Positions 1 through 13,200 of a stretch of 64,000 bases of DNA are shown one piece after another; the stretch's first letter is position 1; each line of letters starts with the position of its first letter. A program made the translations under genes and the position numbers. Source of the DNA: Meloidogyne chitwoodi (taxonomy: Eukaryota; Nematoda; Chromadorea; Rhabditida; Meloidogynidae); NCBI GenBank assembly GCA_015183035.1, contig JACZZP010000004.1:2170001-2234000 (forward strand). The letters are read 5' to 3'. The notes under the pieces were generated by a model that saw nothing but the letters and a program-made list of their open reading frames with translations, had not been told where the DNA came from and searched no databases.

Positions 1-3000
1 TTTTTAAGTAAACTAAATAACATTAATCATTTTTAGGCACAAAAGTCAGATGCTGGCTTTTATCAATGTGTTGCTACTAATTCTGTGGGTGAACGCATAT
101 CAAAACCTGCAAGACTTTCAGTTTATGAAAAGCCAAGATTTTTGGTTTGCTTTTATTTTTTTAATTTAATTTTTTTAAAGATTGAGCCAAGAAATGTAGT
201 TTCTGAGGTTAATTCTTCTGTTCTTTTTGAATGTAAAGTTACTGGAGAGGTTTATTTTTCAAAAAAAAATATTTTAATTATTTGTTATTTAGCCGTTGCC
301 CACTATTTCTTGGAAAAAACGAGATGGACAAATGCCTATTGGGAGAGCTTATGTAGCAAGGGATAGAGGAGGACTAAAAATTGATAGGTTTATTTTCCAA
401 AAATTTTCAAAAAAAATTTTAATCCTTCAAATTTTAAAAATTAAATAAATTTTTATTAAGAGTACAATCTCAAGATTCTGGCGAATATATTTGTTTTGCT
501 AAAAATCCAGTTGGCAATGTAGAATCAAGTGCCCAATTAAATGTAAATTCTCCTCCTTTATTTACTAAACTTCCACAAAATGTTCGTTTAACACTTGGAA
601 AAACAGCAATATTTGAATGTGAAGCTTTTGGGCAACCTCTTCCTAGAATTTTTTGGAGTAAAGAAGGAGATCAGGTTTTTTTAAAATTTATTAAAACTTT
701 TAATAATTTTTAGCTTTTTACTTTCTTCTCTGGTCTAGTTTCTTCTGATGGACGTATCCAAGTAACAAATGAAGGACGTTTAATAATAGACAATATTCGA
801 CAAATAGATCAAGGAATATATGTTTGTGCTGCTGCTAATTCTGCTGGGTCTTCATTGGCAAAAGCTTCTTTGTCTATAATAAGTGATGGTTAGTTTTTAG
901 TTTTTTTTTTAATTTTATTAATTAATTAAGTATTTCTTTTAATTTTTTTGAGTAAATTTATAAGTCTTTTTTTAAGTTTTAAAGACTAAGGCTTATCAAA
1001 ATGATTTCTTATTAAATTATTTTTTTATTTTCTTTTGCTCATTTTTTTATTTTATATTTATAAGAGGGAGATGTTCCAAAAAAGTTTTATTTTTCAGAAA
1101 AAATAATAAATTTAAATGTTTAATTTTTATAAAATTATTAAAAAGTGTGTCATTTTATCACACTTTAAAAAATATTTATTTTAATAAGAATTAAAATTCT
1201 CTTACCTTTTTTAGTTTTTAAATATTTAATAAAATATTTAAAATTAAATGGACTTTGATATCCATGAAAATAAAAATATTTAATATTTGTAAAATGTATT
1301 TATTTTGTTCCTTAATATTTATTTATTGAATGAGAATTGCCGCATAAAAAGAAGAAAAGATTGTTATCTTTTTTTAATCTTACTCATCTCTTATGCTTCC
1401 GCTCCTTTTTTCATTTTTCTTCCTGCTTTTATTGCATGATTCCAATTTTTTAAGGTCAATTTCCTTTTATTTAAGCTTAATTTTTATTTATTTTCTAATT
1501 TTTAAATATTTTTTGCATATTCTTTTATGTTTTTTTATTAATATTTTAGATTTTTTAAATTAAAAAAATTTTTTTTTAATTTAAAAAAGTTGAAAATTTT
1601 TATCTTATTTAATTATTGTTACTTCAATTTTAGACTACTTTTTTAATTTATCTTAAATATAATTTTTATATTAAAATGTAAAAGGTGCTAGAAGTGATTT
1701 TAGGTAGTGGAAAGGGAAAATCTTCTAAAAAAAATTTTTTAATTTATTAAAATACTTATTTTTAATATATTTCTTAATTTAAAAGAATATTCTGTTTCCT
1801 CAATTTTTTCATATTTTTTACCATATAATAATTCATTGTTATTTATTTTATTGGGCATGGAATCTCGTCCTTCTCTTCTTTTGTAAAAGGTTAATCGCTC
1901 TTTTTATTGTTCTCAACAAAAGAGGGCATTTTAAATAAATAAATATCTATTGTTATAATTGTTTTGAAGTGAAATCCGAGCCCTCTTACCTTTTTTTAAA
2001 ATTTTTTTGTCATTTACTGGCCATTGAACACATGTTGCTCTGCTCAAAATAATTTGCATTTTTAAATATTTACCTCAAATAATTTTTTTTCTAAATATTT
2101 AATTTTTATTTACAATATTTTTTGCTTAAAAATATGTTTTACTGCTTTTTATAATCCTTAGCGAGAAAATATTTTAATCAAAAAAACCCAAATCTTTGTG
2201 ACACTTTCACTGTTTTTATTTTTATTAAATACTTTAGCAAACATTTTTATGTACCAAAACATTTGTTTCTCTCCAATATCTTTTTCTTGTATCTTTTTTT
2301 TTCTCTTTTAATGGCAGAGTTTTTATTCATCATTTTTACCTTTTTTTTCTCATTATTTTTATTCATTTTATTTTTTTAATCTAATTTTTTTTTGGTATTA
2401 TTTAAATCTTATTTTCTTAGCTTCTTCTTTAAAGAAAACCAACAAATATATTCTGTTATAGAGGGTAGATTAGGACAACTTTATATAACTTTTTTTTATT
2501 AAAAAAGGAACAACTAAATTAATAAATTATTTTTAAATATTCTATATCTTTTAAATAATTTTTATAAAAAAATTATTTAGAATTTTTTATTATTTAAGAA
2601 CCCTTTATATTAAAAATTTAAAATTATTAAAAAAAAGAATTTTTTTAATTTATTGAAGAATTAGTTGGGGATATTAAACGGAGAAAATTGTCTAAAAATT
2701 TTACGATTTTATGTTCTTAAATTAATAAAAATTTACTTATAATTGCGTTCCTTATAAATATTACGCTGTAATTTATATATCTGCCCTTAATTTTGTTTAA
2801 AACTCTTTTTAATGACCATTAAAAATTTATATATTTTTTTATCTTTTACTCAAAAAAAAACTTTAATTACAAAAATATGCGGCATTTTTCCTTTTGTTTT
2901 TATTTTTATCACGCTAGTTGTTTAGATTTACGCAAATCAAAAAATGCTTGTACTCTACGCTATAAAATAAAAAAAGAGAAGTAAAAAAGTGGGTATAAGG

Positions 3001-6000
3001 ATTATATAAAGAGCTAATCCTTTGATAGGTCACCACAATTTTTGTCCTTCCTTTTTTCATGATTTTTGTATGTAGAGCGGCATAGGCAAAAGTCTTTCGT
3101 TTTTTTTCCTTTTTTGATGGGTATTTTGAGTAGTCTTGGAGAAGCGATTAGAAAATATTTATAAAAGAGAAGGTATATATGCAATATATTTATAAATATA
3201 AAATTGTTTTTGTTGAGGAGGAAATTAATGGTTATAAAAAAAGATATATATTCTATTTTATAAAGAAAAGGGTGAAGGTTTGGTGGGAAAATTAAAACAA
3301 AAAAATATATTTTTATAGAGGAAAAATATTTTTATTTATATAAAGAAGAAGAAAAAGTTAAGGTTTATATAAACATAAAATTATATTTTTCTTCAAAAAT
3401 CAAATAAATAAATTAATTAGATTTATATTTAATGTACTATTTTAATAAAAATTTTATCATTTTTTATTTAAATGATATTTGGATCTGTATTAAATATAAC
3501 AACAATTTTATCTTTATCATGTCTTCAAACACCTGATCAGTGTGATAATAATGAAAGTAAAAAATAATAAAAATAATTTTGGGAATTTTTTATTATTATT
3601 TTTCTTTTATTCCATTTCCTGTTAGTTTATTCCATCACTGATTAAAATCAGCGAAAAATTAGGAAAAAGAAACAATAAGATCATTTAATTCCTTCTAGGT
3701 GATAGGTAGTCGAATGGTCTAGTGGATTAAGCCGCAGTCTGACAACTCTAGGGACCCAAGGTTCGAAGAAAGCGAGTTTTCCATCCAATTTTTCTGAGAT
3801 TAGGAAGAGCAGTTTTTGACAATTTCTTCTTAATTTTTAAATATATATTTTTTTTAATTTAGCTACTTCTCATCCTCCTCCTATTATTCAATATGGACAT
3901 CAAAATCAAACTTTAATGCTTAATGATATGGCAATACTTCCATGTCAAGTAACGGGACGTTTACCAGTTACAATTTCTTGGTTTAGAGATGATATTCCAT
4001 TAAATCTAAATTCAAGTGACTATAAGAACCGTTATAGACAACAATCTATGGGAACATTACAAATATCTGATTTAAAGTTTTTTTATAATTTAATTAAAAT
4101 AATTTTTATTTTTTAAAAATTTATAGAAAAGAAGATAGTGGAATTTATACATGTAAAGCATCAAATGAAGATGGAGAAACTACTTGGACATCTTCTCTTG
4201 TAGTTGAAGAACATACAAATAGAAATACAAATTTTCAAAGAATGCCAGATGCTACAGTTCTCCCTTCTTCTCCAGGCCGTCCAAATTTGTTAAATATTTC
4301 TGATGATGGAACTGTTGAGTTGGAATGGACAGCTCCAGAGCGGCAAGGATCATCTCCTATTGTTGGCTATATAGTCCAGTATTGGAGTCCTGAAATGGGA
4401 GAGGTTTGTTCATTTTTTTAAATAGAATATTTATGAGGACAGGGCGGGATAAATTTCCGCGATCCGCCGGGAATTTAATAACTTGAAAATTTTTGTTATG
4501 TGTTAGGTGTACAGAAGAAGGCTTTCTGAACAATTCCTTATTTCTCCTAAATTCCTAAAACATCTTAATTTTTGTCTTTTTAAGTCTTGGCAAAATGTTA
4601 TGGATGTTATACTCAATACTCGTTTTCGAATAAAAAACCTTCGACCTGGCCGTTCCTATATTTTTTTGATTAGAGCAGAAAATTCTAAAGGTATAGGACT
4701 GCCATCACAGCCAAGTTCTCTAGTCACAATAAATACACCTGTTGGATATCGTGAAATTGAAGAAAAAGACAATACTCAATTGGGAAAAATATTAAATATG
4801 GAAACTGCTAGACAAAAACTTTCTTCTGAACAATTGGTTAAATTAACTGAAGTTAGACCTTTGAATTCTTCTGCAATGCTTTTAAGTTGGAAACGACAAA
4901 AGAAGGTTTTTATTTGTTTTATTGTTAAAAAATATAAAAAAAAAATTATTTTTTTAAAGGAGCCTTTAGTTCAAGGATATTATATTAAATGGCGTGGTCC
5001 TCCTTTAGCACAAGACCACAGTTGGGTTAATGTAACAGATCCTGAAATTCAACACATAATCATTAATGGATTGAGGCCTTTTAATAATTATGAATTTTTT
5101 GTGATACCTTATCATTATCAAATACAAGGAATGCCCTCTAATTCTCTTGATGGAACAACTTTGGAAGCTAGTTAGTTTCTTCTTTTTTTATTTATATATA
5201 AAAAATATTTTTATATAATTTAATTAAATTTTTAGCTCCCACAATGCCTCCTTCTGACGTTCGTCTTCGTATGTTAAATATTAGTTCTTTACGTATATCA
5301 TGGCGTCCGCCACCATCAGATCATATCAATGGAATTTTAAAAGGATTTTTAATAAATATTCGAAGTAATCATTCCTCTGTAGAAGATAGAAATATAACTA
5401 CAAATGAAAGAGCAACAAGTGTAACACTTTATCGTTTAATTCCAAATGCAAGTTATACAATAAAAGTTGCAGCAAGAACAAATGCTGGAGTTGGAATATT
5501 TTTTAATGAAGAACCTGTTGTAATGAGTAAGAGAAAATTTTAAAAATAAAAAAAATTTATTTTTCACGTCACAGATGAAGAAACGTTACATCAACATATT
5601 CGAATGTTTGAACGTCTTGACAGCATTTGGTATAGACAACCATGGGCTGTTTTAGGTTGTGGAATTTTACTTTGGTGTTTGCTACTTCTCGTAATGATCT
5701 TTTTCTGGTATAAATGTTGTCATCGAGGACGTGGAAGTAACGAAAAAGAACAACGTGAATTTATAAAAATACGTGATGGAAGTGTTTGTGCCCCAAATAC
5801 GACAGTATTAGGTGATGCTTTAAATGCTTTTTGGTCTTCACAAGAACAACAACCACAACAACATTATAATGCTGGAACTGTTGAAACATTTACCGGAACA
5901 TTAGTAAGAGGAAGTGGAAATTGTCATCATTTGATTGGAGGGCATAATTCAACTGAAATGTTAAGAAATAATGGGCATACAGCTGGCAATGAACTTGTTC

Positions 6001-7604
6001 AGGTTTTCTTTGAATTAATTGAGTTTATTAATAAGAAAAATGTGACAAAAAGCCCTTTTTATTTTTATGGGCATTTTGTCAATTTGGCATTTTGACTTAT
6101 TTTTTTTATTGAGATTTTAGTTTGTAATTCTTTTTTAAAATTAATTTAAGCTCTTTTTTCAGTTGGGACATGCTTTACACCATTATACTGGGAGACTAAA
6201 TTTGCCACAACGATTTAATAATCCTGATGATTCTCAAGTTGATCCACCAATTTCACCCAATCATCATTATCATTACACACAACTTCCAGATAATTTAAAT
6301 TCTCTAGACAGGAATGGTGGTCCTTTGAGTACATTTGCTCGACAACAAAAAACTCCACCAAAATATTATGATGGTTTATTTTTATTTAAAATTTGATTAT
6401 AGGCAGGTTATGGTTATATACTTAAGAGAACTTTATTAGTTTTTCTCCATTTTACACACTTGAAAAGATCCTTACTATTTTTTTCTAAAATTATTGAGGT
6501 TAACATAAAGTTTTATTTTTCCTTAATTTAGATCCTTCTCCTTATGCAACAACTACTCTAATTAATCCAGAAGGAGGTAGCAGCAATTTGTGTTGTAGAA
6601 ATAAAGGTCCATCTCTTCCATTAAATCCTGCACCAACAGAACCTCCTCGTCATTTTTTATCCTCAGCGGCGGTGATGCGCCCAGCAGCCCCATACTTGGT
6701 GGATGTTCCCAAACAGCATCTCAACAATAATTGCAATGATTTGTTAGAATTAAACAACACATGGCAAAAACAACAACAACCACAACACCAAAAACGCATC
6801 GCCGCCGCAACTCTTCAACAACGAAGACTGAGAAAAGCATTTTTAATTCAACCTCAACATTTTGGAACAACAAATAGAGGAGCAGCTGGGAAAAAAAATG
6901 CTGGTGTACATTCACATCGAAAAAATAATGGGAGAAGTAAAAGTATTGCTACAACAAATCGACAACAACAATCCTCAACAAAAGCTCCTCCTTTAGTCGA
7001 GGAATGTTTAAAAAATAAAAAAATTTTACAACAAGAAAGTCCCCAAACAGAAATATCTTATGTACATTCTTCTGAGGGAACAAGTATATCAATAAAAAAT
7101 AATAATAATAAATCAGATTGTTTAGATGAAGCACCACAATATGATCCAGTTATGACTGAATCAATACATCAATTGGTAGTTGAAGCAGGCAATCGAAGGA
7201 GAAAACGTGAAGGTTTTTTTGATATTTATTTTATAAAAATTTAAGTTTATTTTTTAGAACGTGATAGAACAAGCTGTTCAAGTGCTCGTAATAGAGTCAG
7301 TATGATTGAAGGTGAAGAACGCGCAGAACATAACCACCCATTAATTGAAAATGGAGTAGCTGCTAATTTTGATGACGATGATGATGAAGGTAATGAATTG
7401 GATGCTGATGGTGAATTGAGTGAACAAAGTGATGAATATGTTTCTTCTACAACAAGGAGTGTTGGTAACAACAATAATAATAACAAATTGTCAATAGATA
7501 AGGAATTTTATTATGATTTTTCACCTGCACCTAATCGTCCAAATCGGCAACCTATGATGGGTGTTAATGTTAGCACTTTGTCTTCGGGAAGGCAAAGTAA
7601 TTAA
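1..7604 (+). CDS. sax-3: SAX-3/Robo axon-guidance receptor, 5' partial
   Basis: Receptor for Slit at the growth-cone membrane. Fourteen exons join in phase: 37-144, 181-249, 293-387, 461-674, 714-888, 3863-4076, 4127-4403, 4585-4905, 4960-5170, 5236-5526, 5575-6002, 6163-6373, 6532-7212, 7258-7604, giving 1,213 residues to a TAA. The first visible exon is the end of Ig2; then Ig3 (residues 37-125), Ig4 (127-217), Ig5 (224-315), three FN3 domains (about 330-425, 455-560, 563-657), one membrane segment (about 682-704) and a long cytoplasmic tail. Paired Ig cysteines and the DSGEYICFAKNP-type motifs are clear. The tail keeps the SPYATTTLI tyrosine motif (Robo CC1), an HHYHYTQL motif and SYVHSSEGT, all as I recall them in C. 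elegans SAX-3, plus Asn/Gln-rich and acidic stretches. The signal peptide, Ig1 and most of Ig2 lie outside the window. Intron 889-3862 is 3 kb; the others are 36-181 nt. Confidence 0.95.
889..3862 (+). other. large sax-3 intron
   Basis: Three-kilobase intron between the Ig4 and Ig5 exons, on average about 40 times longer than its neighbours. It is AT-rich with poly-T/poly-A runs and has no open frame worth calling. The only structured element I see is a degenerate tRNA-like sequence near its 3' end (3706-3775). It could hold regulatory elements, but no motif supports this directly. Confidence 0.7.
3706..3775 (+). repeat. degenerate tRNA-like sequence
   Basis: Has a good A-box-like segment (TGGTCTAGTGGATTAAG) and a B-box-like GGTTCGAAG at tRNA spacing, but the anticodon and acceptor stems do not pair, so it is not a functional tRNA. 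It lies in the big sax-3 intron. Probably a tRNA pseudogene or tRNA-derived SINE remnant. Confidence 0.6.
4439..4475. repeat. GC-rich hairpin in a sax-3 intron
   Basis: A short GC-rich island, GCGGGATAAATTTCCGCGATCCGC-like, with arms GCGGGAT and ATCCGC, inside the 181-nt intron 4404-4584. It stands out from the surrounding AT-rich intron. Likely a repeat remnant. Confidence 0.4.
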
Positions 7605-8646
7605 AAAAAAGTTTCTAAATAAAAAGCAGATAAATATTTTTCCAAAAAATAAAAAAATAAATTAAAAGATTCCAAAAATTTTTGATTTTTTGTGAAAATA
7701 CACCCTTGACCTTCAAATGTTGAGAAATGTGTACATCTCAAGTGTTTAAAAAGTTTTACTTTATCTGCTTTTTTTGCGCCTTTATCTTTCCATATCTGAT
7801 ATCCAAATATTAAACCCTTTGCGCAGCATTGATCTCAAAAGATTAGGCTTGGTTTTCTTTGTAATATTATATATACATAAATTCATATTTATTTAAAAAT
7901 GATCGATATCCTTTGCATATATTTTTGTTTTTTAAGCCACATTCGCCTAGCTCCATTTTTTGTCTACTGCCACTTTGTTGAATTTGTTTGTTTTTTGTAT
8001 ATATCCAAAAGATCAACGCTAGAATATTCCCTCTGTCAAAAGTGATCTTTTGGGTTAACTTTTTTTTCTGACTCACTTTTTTCTCAAATACAAGTTGCCA
8101 ACTCCCCTGTTATAAAAATACTATATATATCTTTTTCCTTGTTTATGTTCTATTTTACATACATACACTGTTTTGCAAGATTTTACTACACTACTATGAA
8201 TACGAACAACTATTATTTTTCGCTTCATTCACTACTATTTATTTATTTATTTTTCCTTTTTTTACTCACAACAACTTTGATTTTTATACTTTTTTCCTAT
8301 TTCACAATAGTTTTCATTACATTTTTGGTTTTGCAAGTTTTTATTTTAAAATTGATTTTTCTTTTATTTTTATTACTTGTTTTTTAGGCAAACATTTATT
8401 GCTTTAAAATAAAACCTTACAAACCAATTTTTTATATATAATTTATATTTATCTTCTTTCAATTGTGGTTCAACTACAAAAAATCAGTCAAATTATTCCC
8501 ATTAAAAATGTTTTCTTTTTTATACATTTTTTAAAAATAAAGAATGTTTTTTTGTTTTATAAATTTTAAATTAGATTTCAGAGTATTTAATGATATATCT
8601 TTAATTTTTATTTTTTATATGACAATATTTAGAATTTTAAGAAAAA
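7605..8646. other. intergenic, probable sax-3 3' UTR
   Basis: No gene seen. The first part follows the sax-3 stop codon and has an AATAAA at about 7617; it probably includes the 3' UTR. Open frames here (such as 8139-8387) are hydrophobic low-complexity translations of T-rich DNA and look non-coding. Confidence 0.5.
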
Positions 8647-9602
8647 ATGAAGAATTGCAGCAAATCTTTGCCTTCTACTTCCAATCAAAATAATTGCATT
8701 AATTCAAACAGAAATTGCAGAAATAATGCTTCTCAGACAAATCAATTAAATAAAACATTGATGCAGCAACCTTTGATGAACAATTTATCAAATGAAAGGA
8801 CTAGGAAAGATTGTAAAAAGTTATTTTTGAGTCAAGGTAGAAGCAGAGGAATCAGGGTTAGTTGATTTTAGTTTTTGCTAAAATATTGGAGTGATTTGTT
8901 AGTTTGGGTAACAAAGTTTTAATTTGGATTCATTTGGGTACGGTTTATGATTTGAAAAATTTACGAAATTGGGTCCCTTTGAAATTAATTCTACAACTTA
9001 AAATTTTATACATAAATGCTCTTTTTGCACAAAATTTTTGTTATTGGTTGTGTTGGATTAATTATAAAAAATTGGCAGCTCTAAAAAATTTTAATGTTTT
9101 TTTTTATTCTTTAGTTAGAGGATGTACTTTGGTGGCTTTGCCTTTTATTTACTTTTTGGTATTTTGATCTTCCTGCAACGCTCATTTTTAGTCGAAAAAT
9201 TAATAGGTTATTTTTAATTGTTAATGTCTGTATTGTTATGGTTAATGTTTATTGATTTTAGTTTTAGAGTCAATATTTTAGTTTGTTTTTTAAATTTATT
9301 TTGTAGGTTTTATTTACAAATTGTGGCCTTATGTCTGTTGGTGGTTGCATTTCTAACTCTGTTATTTACTCTACTAAAAAATTACAAAACTTTTACAAAT
9401 CATTGGCTTTCTTTATCAATTCAATTTTTTACTATTTTATTTTTCACTGCTGTTCCAATAAGGTTAAATATTTAATTTCTTAATTTTACAATATATATCT
9501 TTTAGTTTTTGTCTTGCAATATGGGAAGAATTTAAAATTTGGTCAATCTATATAACCTATGTAGGAACTCAATCAACACTTGCTGCAATTGCTGTGTTCT
9601 GA
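8647..9602 (+). CDS. unrecognised small multi-pass membrane protein
   Basis: Family not recognised. Four exons join in phase: 8647-8856, 9119-9206, 9282-9462, 9506-9602 (191 residues, TGA stop). The first 70 residues are Asn/Ser-rich and basic (ending RSRGIR), probably cytosolic. After it come hydrophobic segments at about residues 73-90, 101-132 (long enough for one or two passes), 146-160, and a C-terminal stretch starting IWEEFKIWSIYITYVG. This gives about four membrane passes. The exon phases and the switch from polar to hydrophobic at the second exon argue that the model is real. It lies downstream of sax-3 on the same strand, about 1 kb apart, too far for a typical nematode operon. A further upstream exon or a different first exon cannot be excluded. 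Confidence 0.55.
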
Positions 9603-10290
9603 TATTTGATTATAATTTTATTTCTCCAGAGAAGACAAATCCAAAAAGTAATTTTTAAAATAAATATCTCAAACATTCAAATTATAAATAATTTTAGAAG
9701 GTCATCGTCAAAAGAGCTTTTGTTTAGCATTTTTGTTTATTTTTGAAAGCATAAGGTTATTTCAATTTCTAAATTTTATATAATTTATAAATTATTCTAG
9801 GTGTTTAATTTGTTATAATTAAAACAATTATTCAAAAAAAGAAGTGAAGATATTTAAAATTGATTTAAATTATTTATACAATACAAGAAAAAATACACAT
9901 TTTTTATTATATGTTTATAATATTTAAATTCGTTTTTCTTTTAAATATTTAAATTCGTCTTTCATTTTGAATATATATTTGATATGATTTTAATATTAAA
10001 TTTATATAAAAATATTAAATTTATTCAAATTTTGAAAAGAATTATTTTTTTACATTCTCTATTTTTTAAAGCGATTATCCCAATTTTGGTTAAGTGAACT
10101 TTTTTCACCTCGATATTTTTTTTTATAATTTATCCACTTATAATTTGCAATCTCTTTATTTAATAAATAAATATATTTATAAATAACAGGGAAAAGTATA
10201 ATTGTGGTAAACACAAATCAATCAAGCGTCATAAAGTCACATAAAGGTGAAAACGGCAAGTGTTTGTGTAAACACACACAATTTAATTCT
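9603..10290. other. intergenic region upstream of the hexosaminidase
   Basis: AT-rich, no gene seen. It contains the end of the preceding transcript and the presumed promoter of the hexosaminidase. A short G/C-containing stretch at 10200-10290 (AACACAAATC, AAACACACACA) just before the start codon is the only compositional change. Confidence 0.45.
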
Positions 10291-13200
10291 ATGAATTTAC
10301 ATTGTGGGCGACGAATAATGAGGTGAGTTATATAACTTTTTTGTATTTATTTATTCAAACGAAGAATATTAGGAAAAAGGTGTTAGCATTATATTTTAAT
10401 ATTCTCGTTTTATTAGATTAAATAATGTTCTTTTTTTTTTAAAAAGAAGTTATCAATTTAGGTGCACCAATTCTCTACTGATGCAACGAATGAAAACTTT
10501 AATTTATATTGCTTTGACTTGTTCATTTTGTTTTTTATTATATAATTTTTATTCTACAAATTTTAATGATGAACTTCAAATTTTAAAAGCTCAATATGAT
10601 TCGAAGAATGACCAACTTTTGATACTCAAAAATGAAATTATCGGTTAACTTTTAGAAGGATAAAATAATTTTTTTAACTTTTTAGATGCTCATGCTCAAT
10701 TAAATACTTTAAGGAATTCTGAAATTGAATGTAAATCACAAAATGAGGTTCTTCTGTCTCAACTTAAAGGTTTGGAAATTAATTAATATTTTTGGGCTTT
10801 TTTAATACGTTAAGAAGAAATTCCAGCTAAAATTGTTTTCCTAGTAATGTTTTAATGTACTTTATTATTCTTTGGGTTACCGATATTGATTAAACTAAAC
10901 TATTTCATTAACCTCTAAAATTACAAAATTTTGAGATTTGGATGTAAAGATTTTTTAGATATTCTTTTATGAGATAACTAAAATAATTTTTAAAGATGCC
11001 AATTCTGACTTAAAAAATGTACAAAACAGACATGATGTGAAACACATAAAACAAGCAAAGAAAGTGCGACCGATTGCTGTCAAGGAACCTCAAGAACTTG
11101 ATCAACAACATTCTGTAAATGTAAATTATTTTTAATATAATTATTAATTTTTTTGGTTTTGGCAACCGCTTTGTTGGCTTAAGCCGTTTTTCCTCTTAAT
11201 ATGATTTTATATATTATGTTTTTAAAGCGTCTTTCTTATTAGTCAGATGTGGTTAAGTGGTAGTGTTTTTGTTTATTATTGTTCACCCTCCATAGTTCGA
11301 TCCCACATTTGCGATTGTTTTTTATATATTTTTTAAAAATATTTTTTAATAGAAAATCTTAATTTTTAGAGATTCTTTTAGATATTTTAAATATTATAGA
11401 TCATTAAAAATCTTTTTTTTTTAATATTTTTTTAATTTTAGGAATATCCAAAACTTACATTGGAAGGAAATTTTGTTCCAATTAATCTTTGGGTACATTT
11501 TGATTTTAAAGGAGCTCCACCAAAGGTTTGTGAAAATTTATTTTAAAATAAATAAATTTAAAAAATATATTTTTTAGCCAAATTATTTTATTTCTTTATT
11601 GCCAATTCTTCAAAATATGGGATTTAATGGTTTACTTATAGAATGGGAAGATATGTTTCCTTATACAGGAAAACTTGGTTTGGCAGTTAATGGTGATGCT
11701 TATACAATGAATGATGTTTGTTTATTTATTTTTTATTATTTTATTTTTTATGATTAGTTGAAAAAAGAAGTTTTTCTTATAAAAAATTTCTTTTAATTGA
11801 AAAAATAAGATAACAATTAGATTACCTTGACTTTAGAAATTAAAAAAATAAATTAAATTAGATGGATTTATAAAATTTAATTTTTATTAAAAAAAATATT
11901 TAGTTGAGAGAATAAATAAAATTACAAAAAATAATATTCTAATAAATATTTATAATTTTTTTTATTTTTCTAATGGAGAGCAATAGTGAGAATAAAAAAT
12001 GATTTGTTTATTTTAAAAATATATTGAAAAGTAAAAAATAATGGGGAGAATATATTCATTTTTAATCTTCTTTTATTTTTTTTAGGTTGAAAAAATGTTA
12101 GGAGCAGCAAAAGAGAATAATTTTGAAATTGTTCCTCTTGTACAAACTTTTGGACATTTGGAATGGATATTGAAATTGAAAGAATTTGAACATTTAAGAG
12201 ATGATCCTTTATATCCTCAAGTTTATTTTATAATTTTTAAATTATTTATTTTTTAAAAATTAAAAAAAGGTTATTTGTATTGGAGAAGGAGAACCTTGGC
12301 AAATAATTACAGAAATGATTAATCAAGTTGCTGATGTTCACAAACGGTTTTTAATTGTTTTTTAATTCTTAAAAGTTTTATTTGAAAGAATTTTAGGAAA
12401 ATAGTATTTTTCACAAAAATTAAATACTGAGACTCAAATGACCTTTACACTTAAAATCTTTTTTATGACATTAATTAATTTTTTTTATAAAATTTAAGAT
12501 TAGGGTTCCTCTAAAATATAAAAATTGAAATTTTTTCAAATACATGCCGTTTGAGTCTTATAATTTTTAAATTTTCTCAGACTCTAAAATATATTTATTT
12601 TTTTAAAGATTTGGAATGAATTATTTTCATATTGGTGCTGATGAAGTTTTTAATTTTGGGACTTGTAATGATTCTCTAAATATTATACAAAAATTGGGAA
12701 GCAGAGATAAAGCAATTTCTTGGCATATATTTAGAACTGCTTCTTTTGTTAAAAAACAATTTGCTTCAGTTAGTTTTTTTTTAATTTTATTTTTATTAGA
12801 ATATCTGACTTTATTTTTATTTAATTAAATTTTGGTTAGTTATAGTGATTGGGCCACTTGAGTCTCAAATATTTTTTAGTTCTTTTTTTCTTACATTTTT
12901 ATTAGATTAATTTTAGAGGGATAAAGAGGGATTTCTTTTTTATAATTTTTATTTTTTTAATATTTTGCGAATAAATGGGAATATTTAATTAAAATAATTA
13001 TATTTATTTTTCTCTTTTTAAAGACAACAATTTTGGCTTGGCATGATATGCTTGTTCATATGTCAGATAGAGATCAAGAAGCTTATAATTTAAGTGAAAC
13101 AATTGAACCTGTCCTTTGGTGACTGATTGTGCGATTTTTTTTTAAATATTTTTTTCCTTTTTCGATTTTTTATTTAAAAAAATAAAAATTTGAATTTTTT

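Noticed and set aside
739..889. Alternative sax-3 acceptor at 738
   Set aside because: It breaks the reading phase; the acceptor at 713 keeps phase and restores the LF...VSSDGR segment expected in SAX-3.
6721..7137. Antisense open frames rich in Val/Leu/Tyr opposite the sax-3 tail
   Set aside because: They mirror the Asn/Gln-rich codons of the real sax-3 exon and have no splice or family support.
8139..8387. 82-codon hydrophobic open frame
   Set aside because: Low-complexity translation of T-rich DNA; not in phase with the neighbouring membrane-protein exons.
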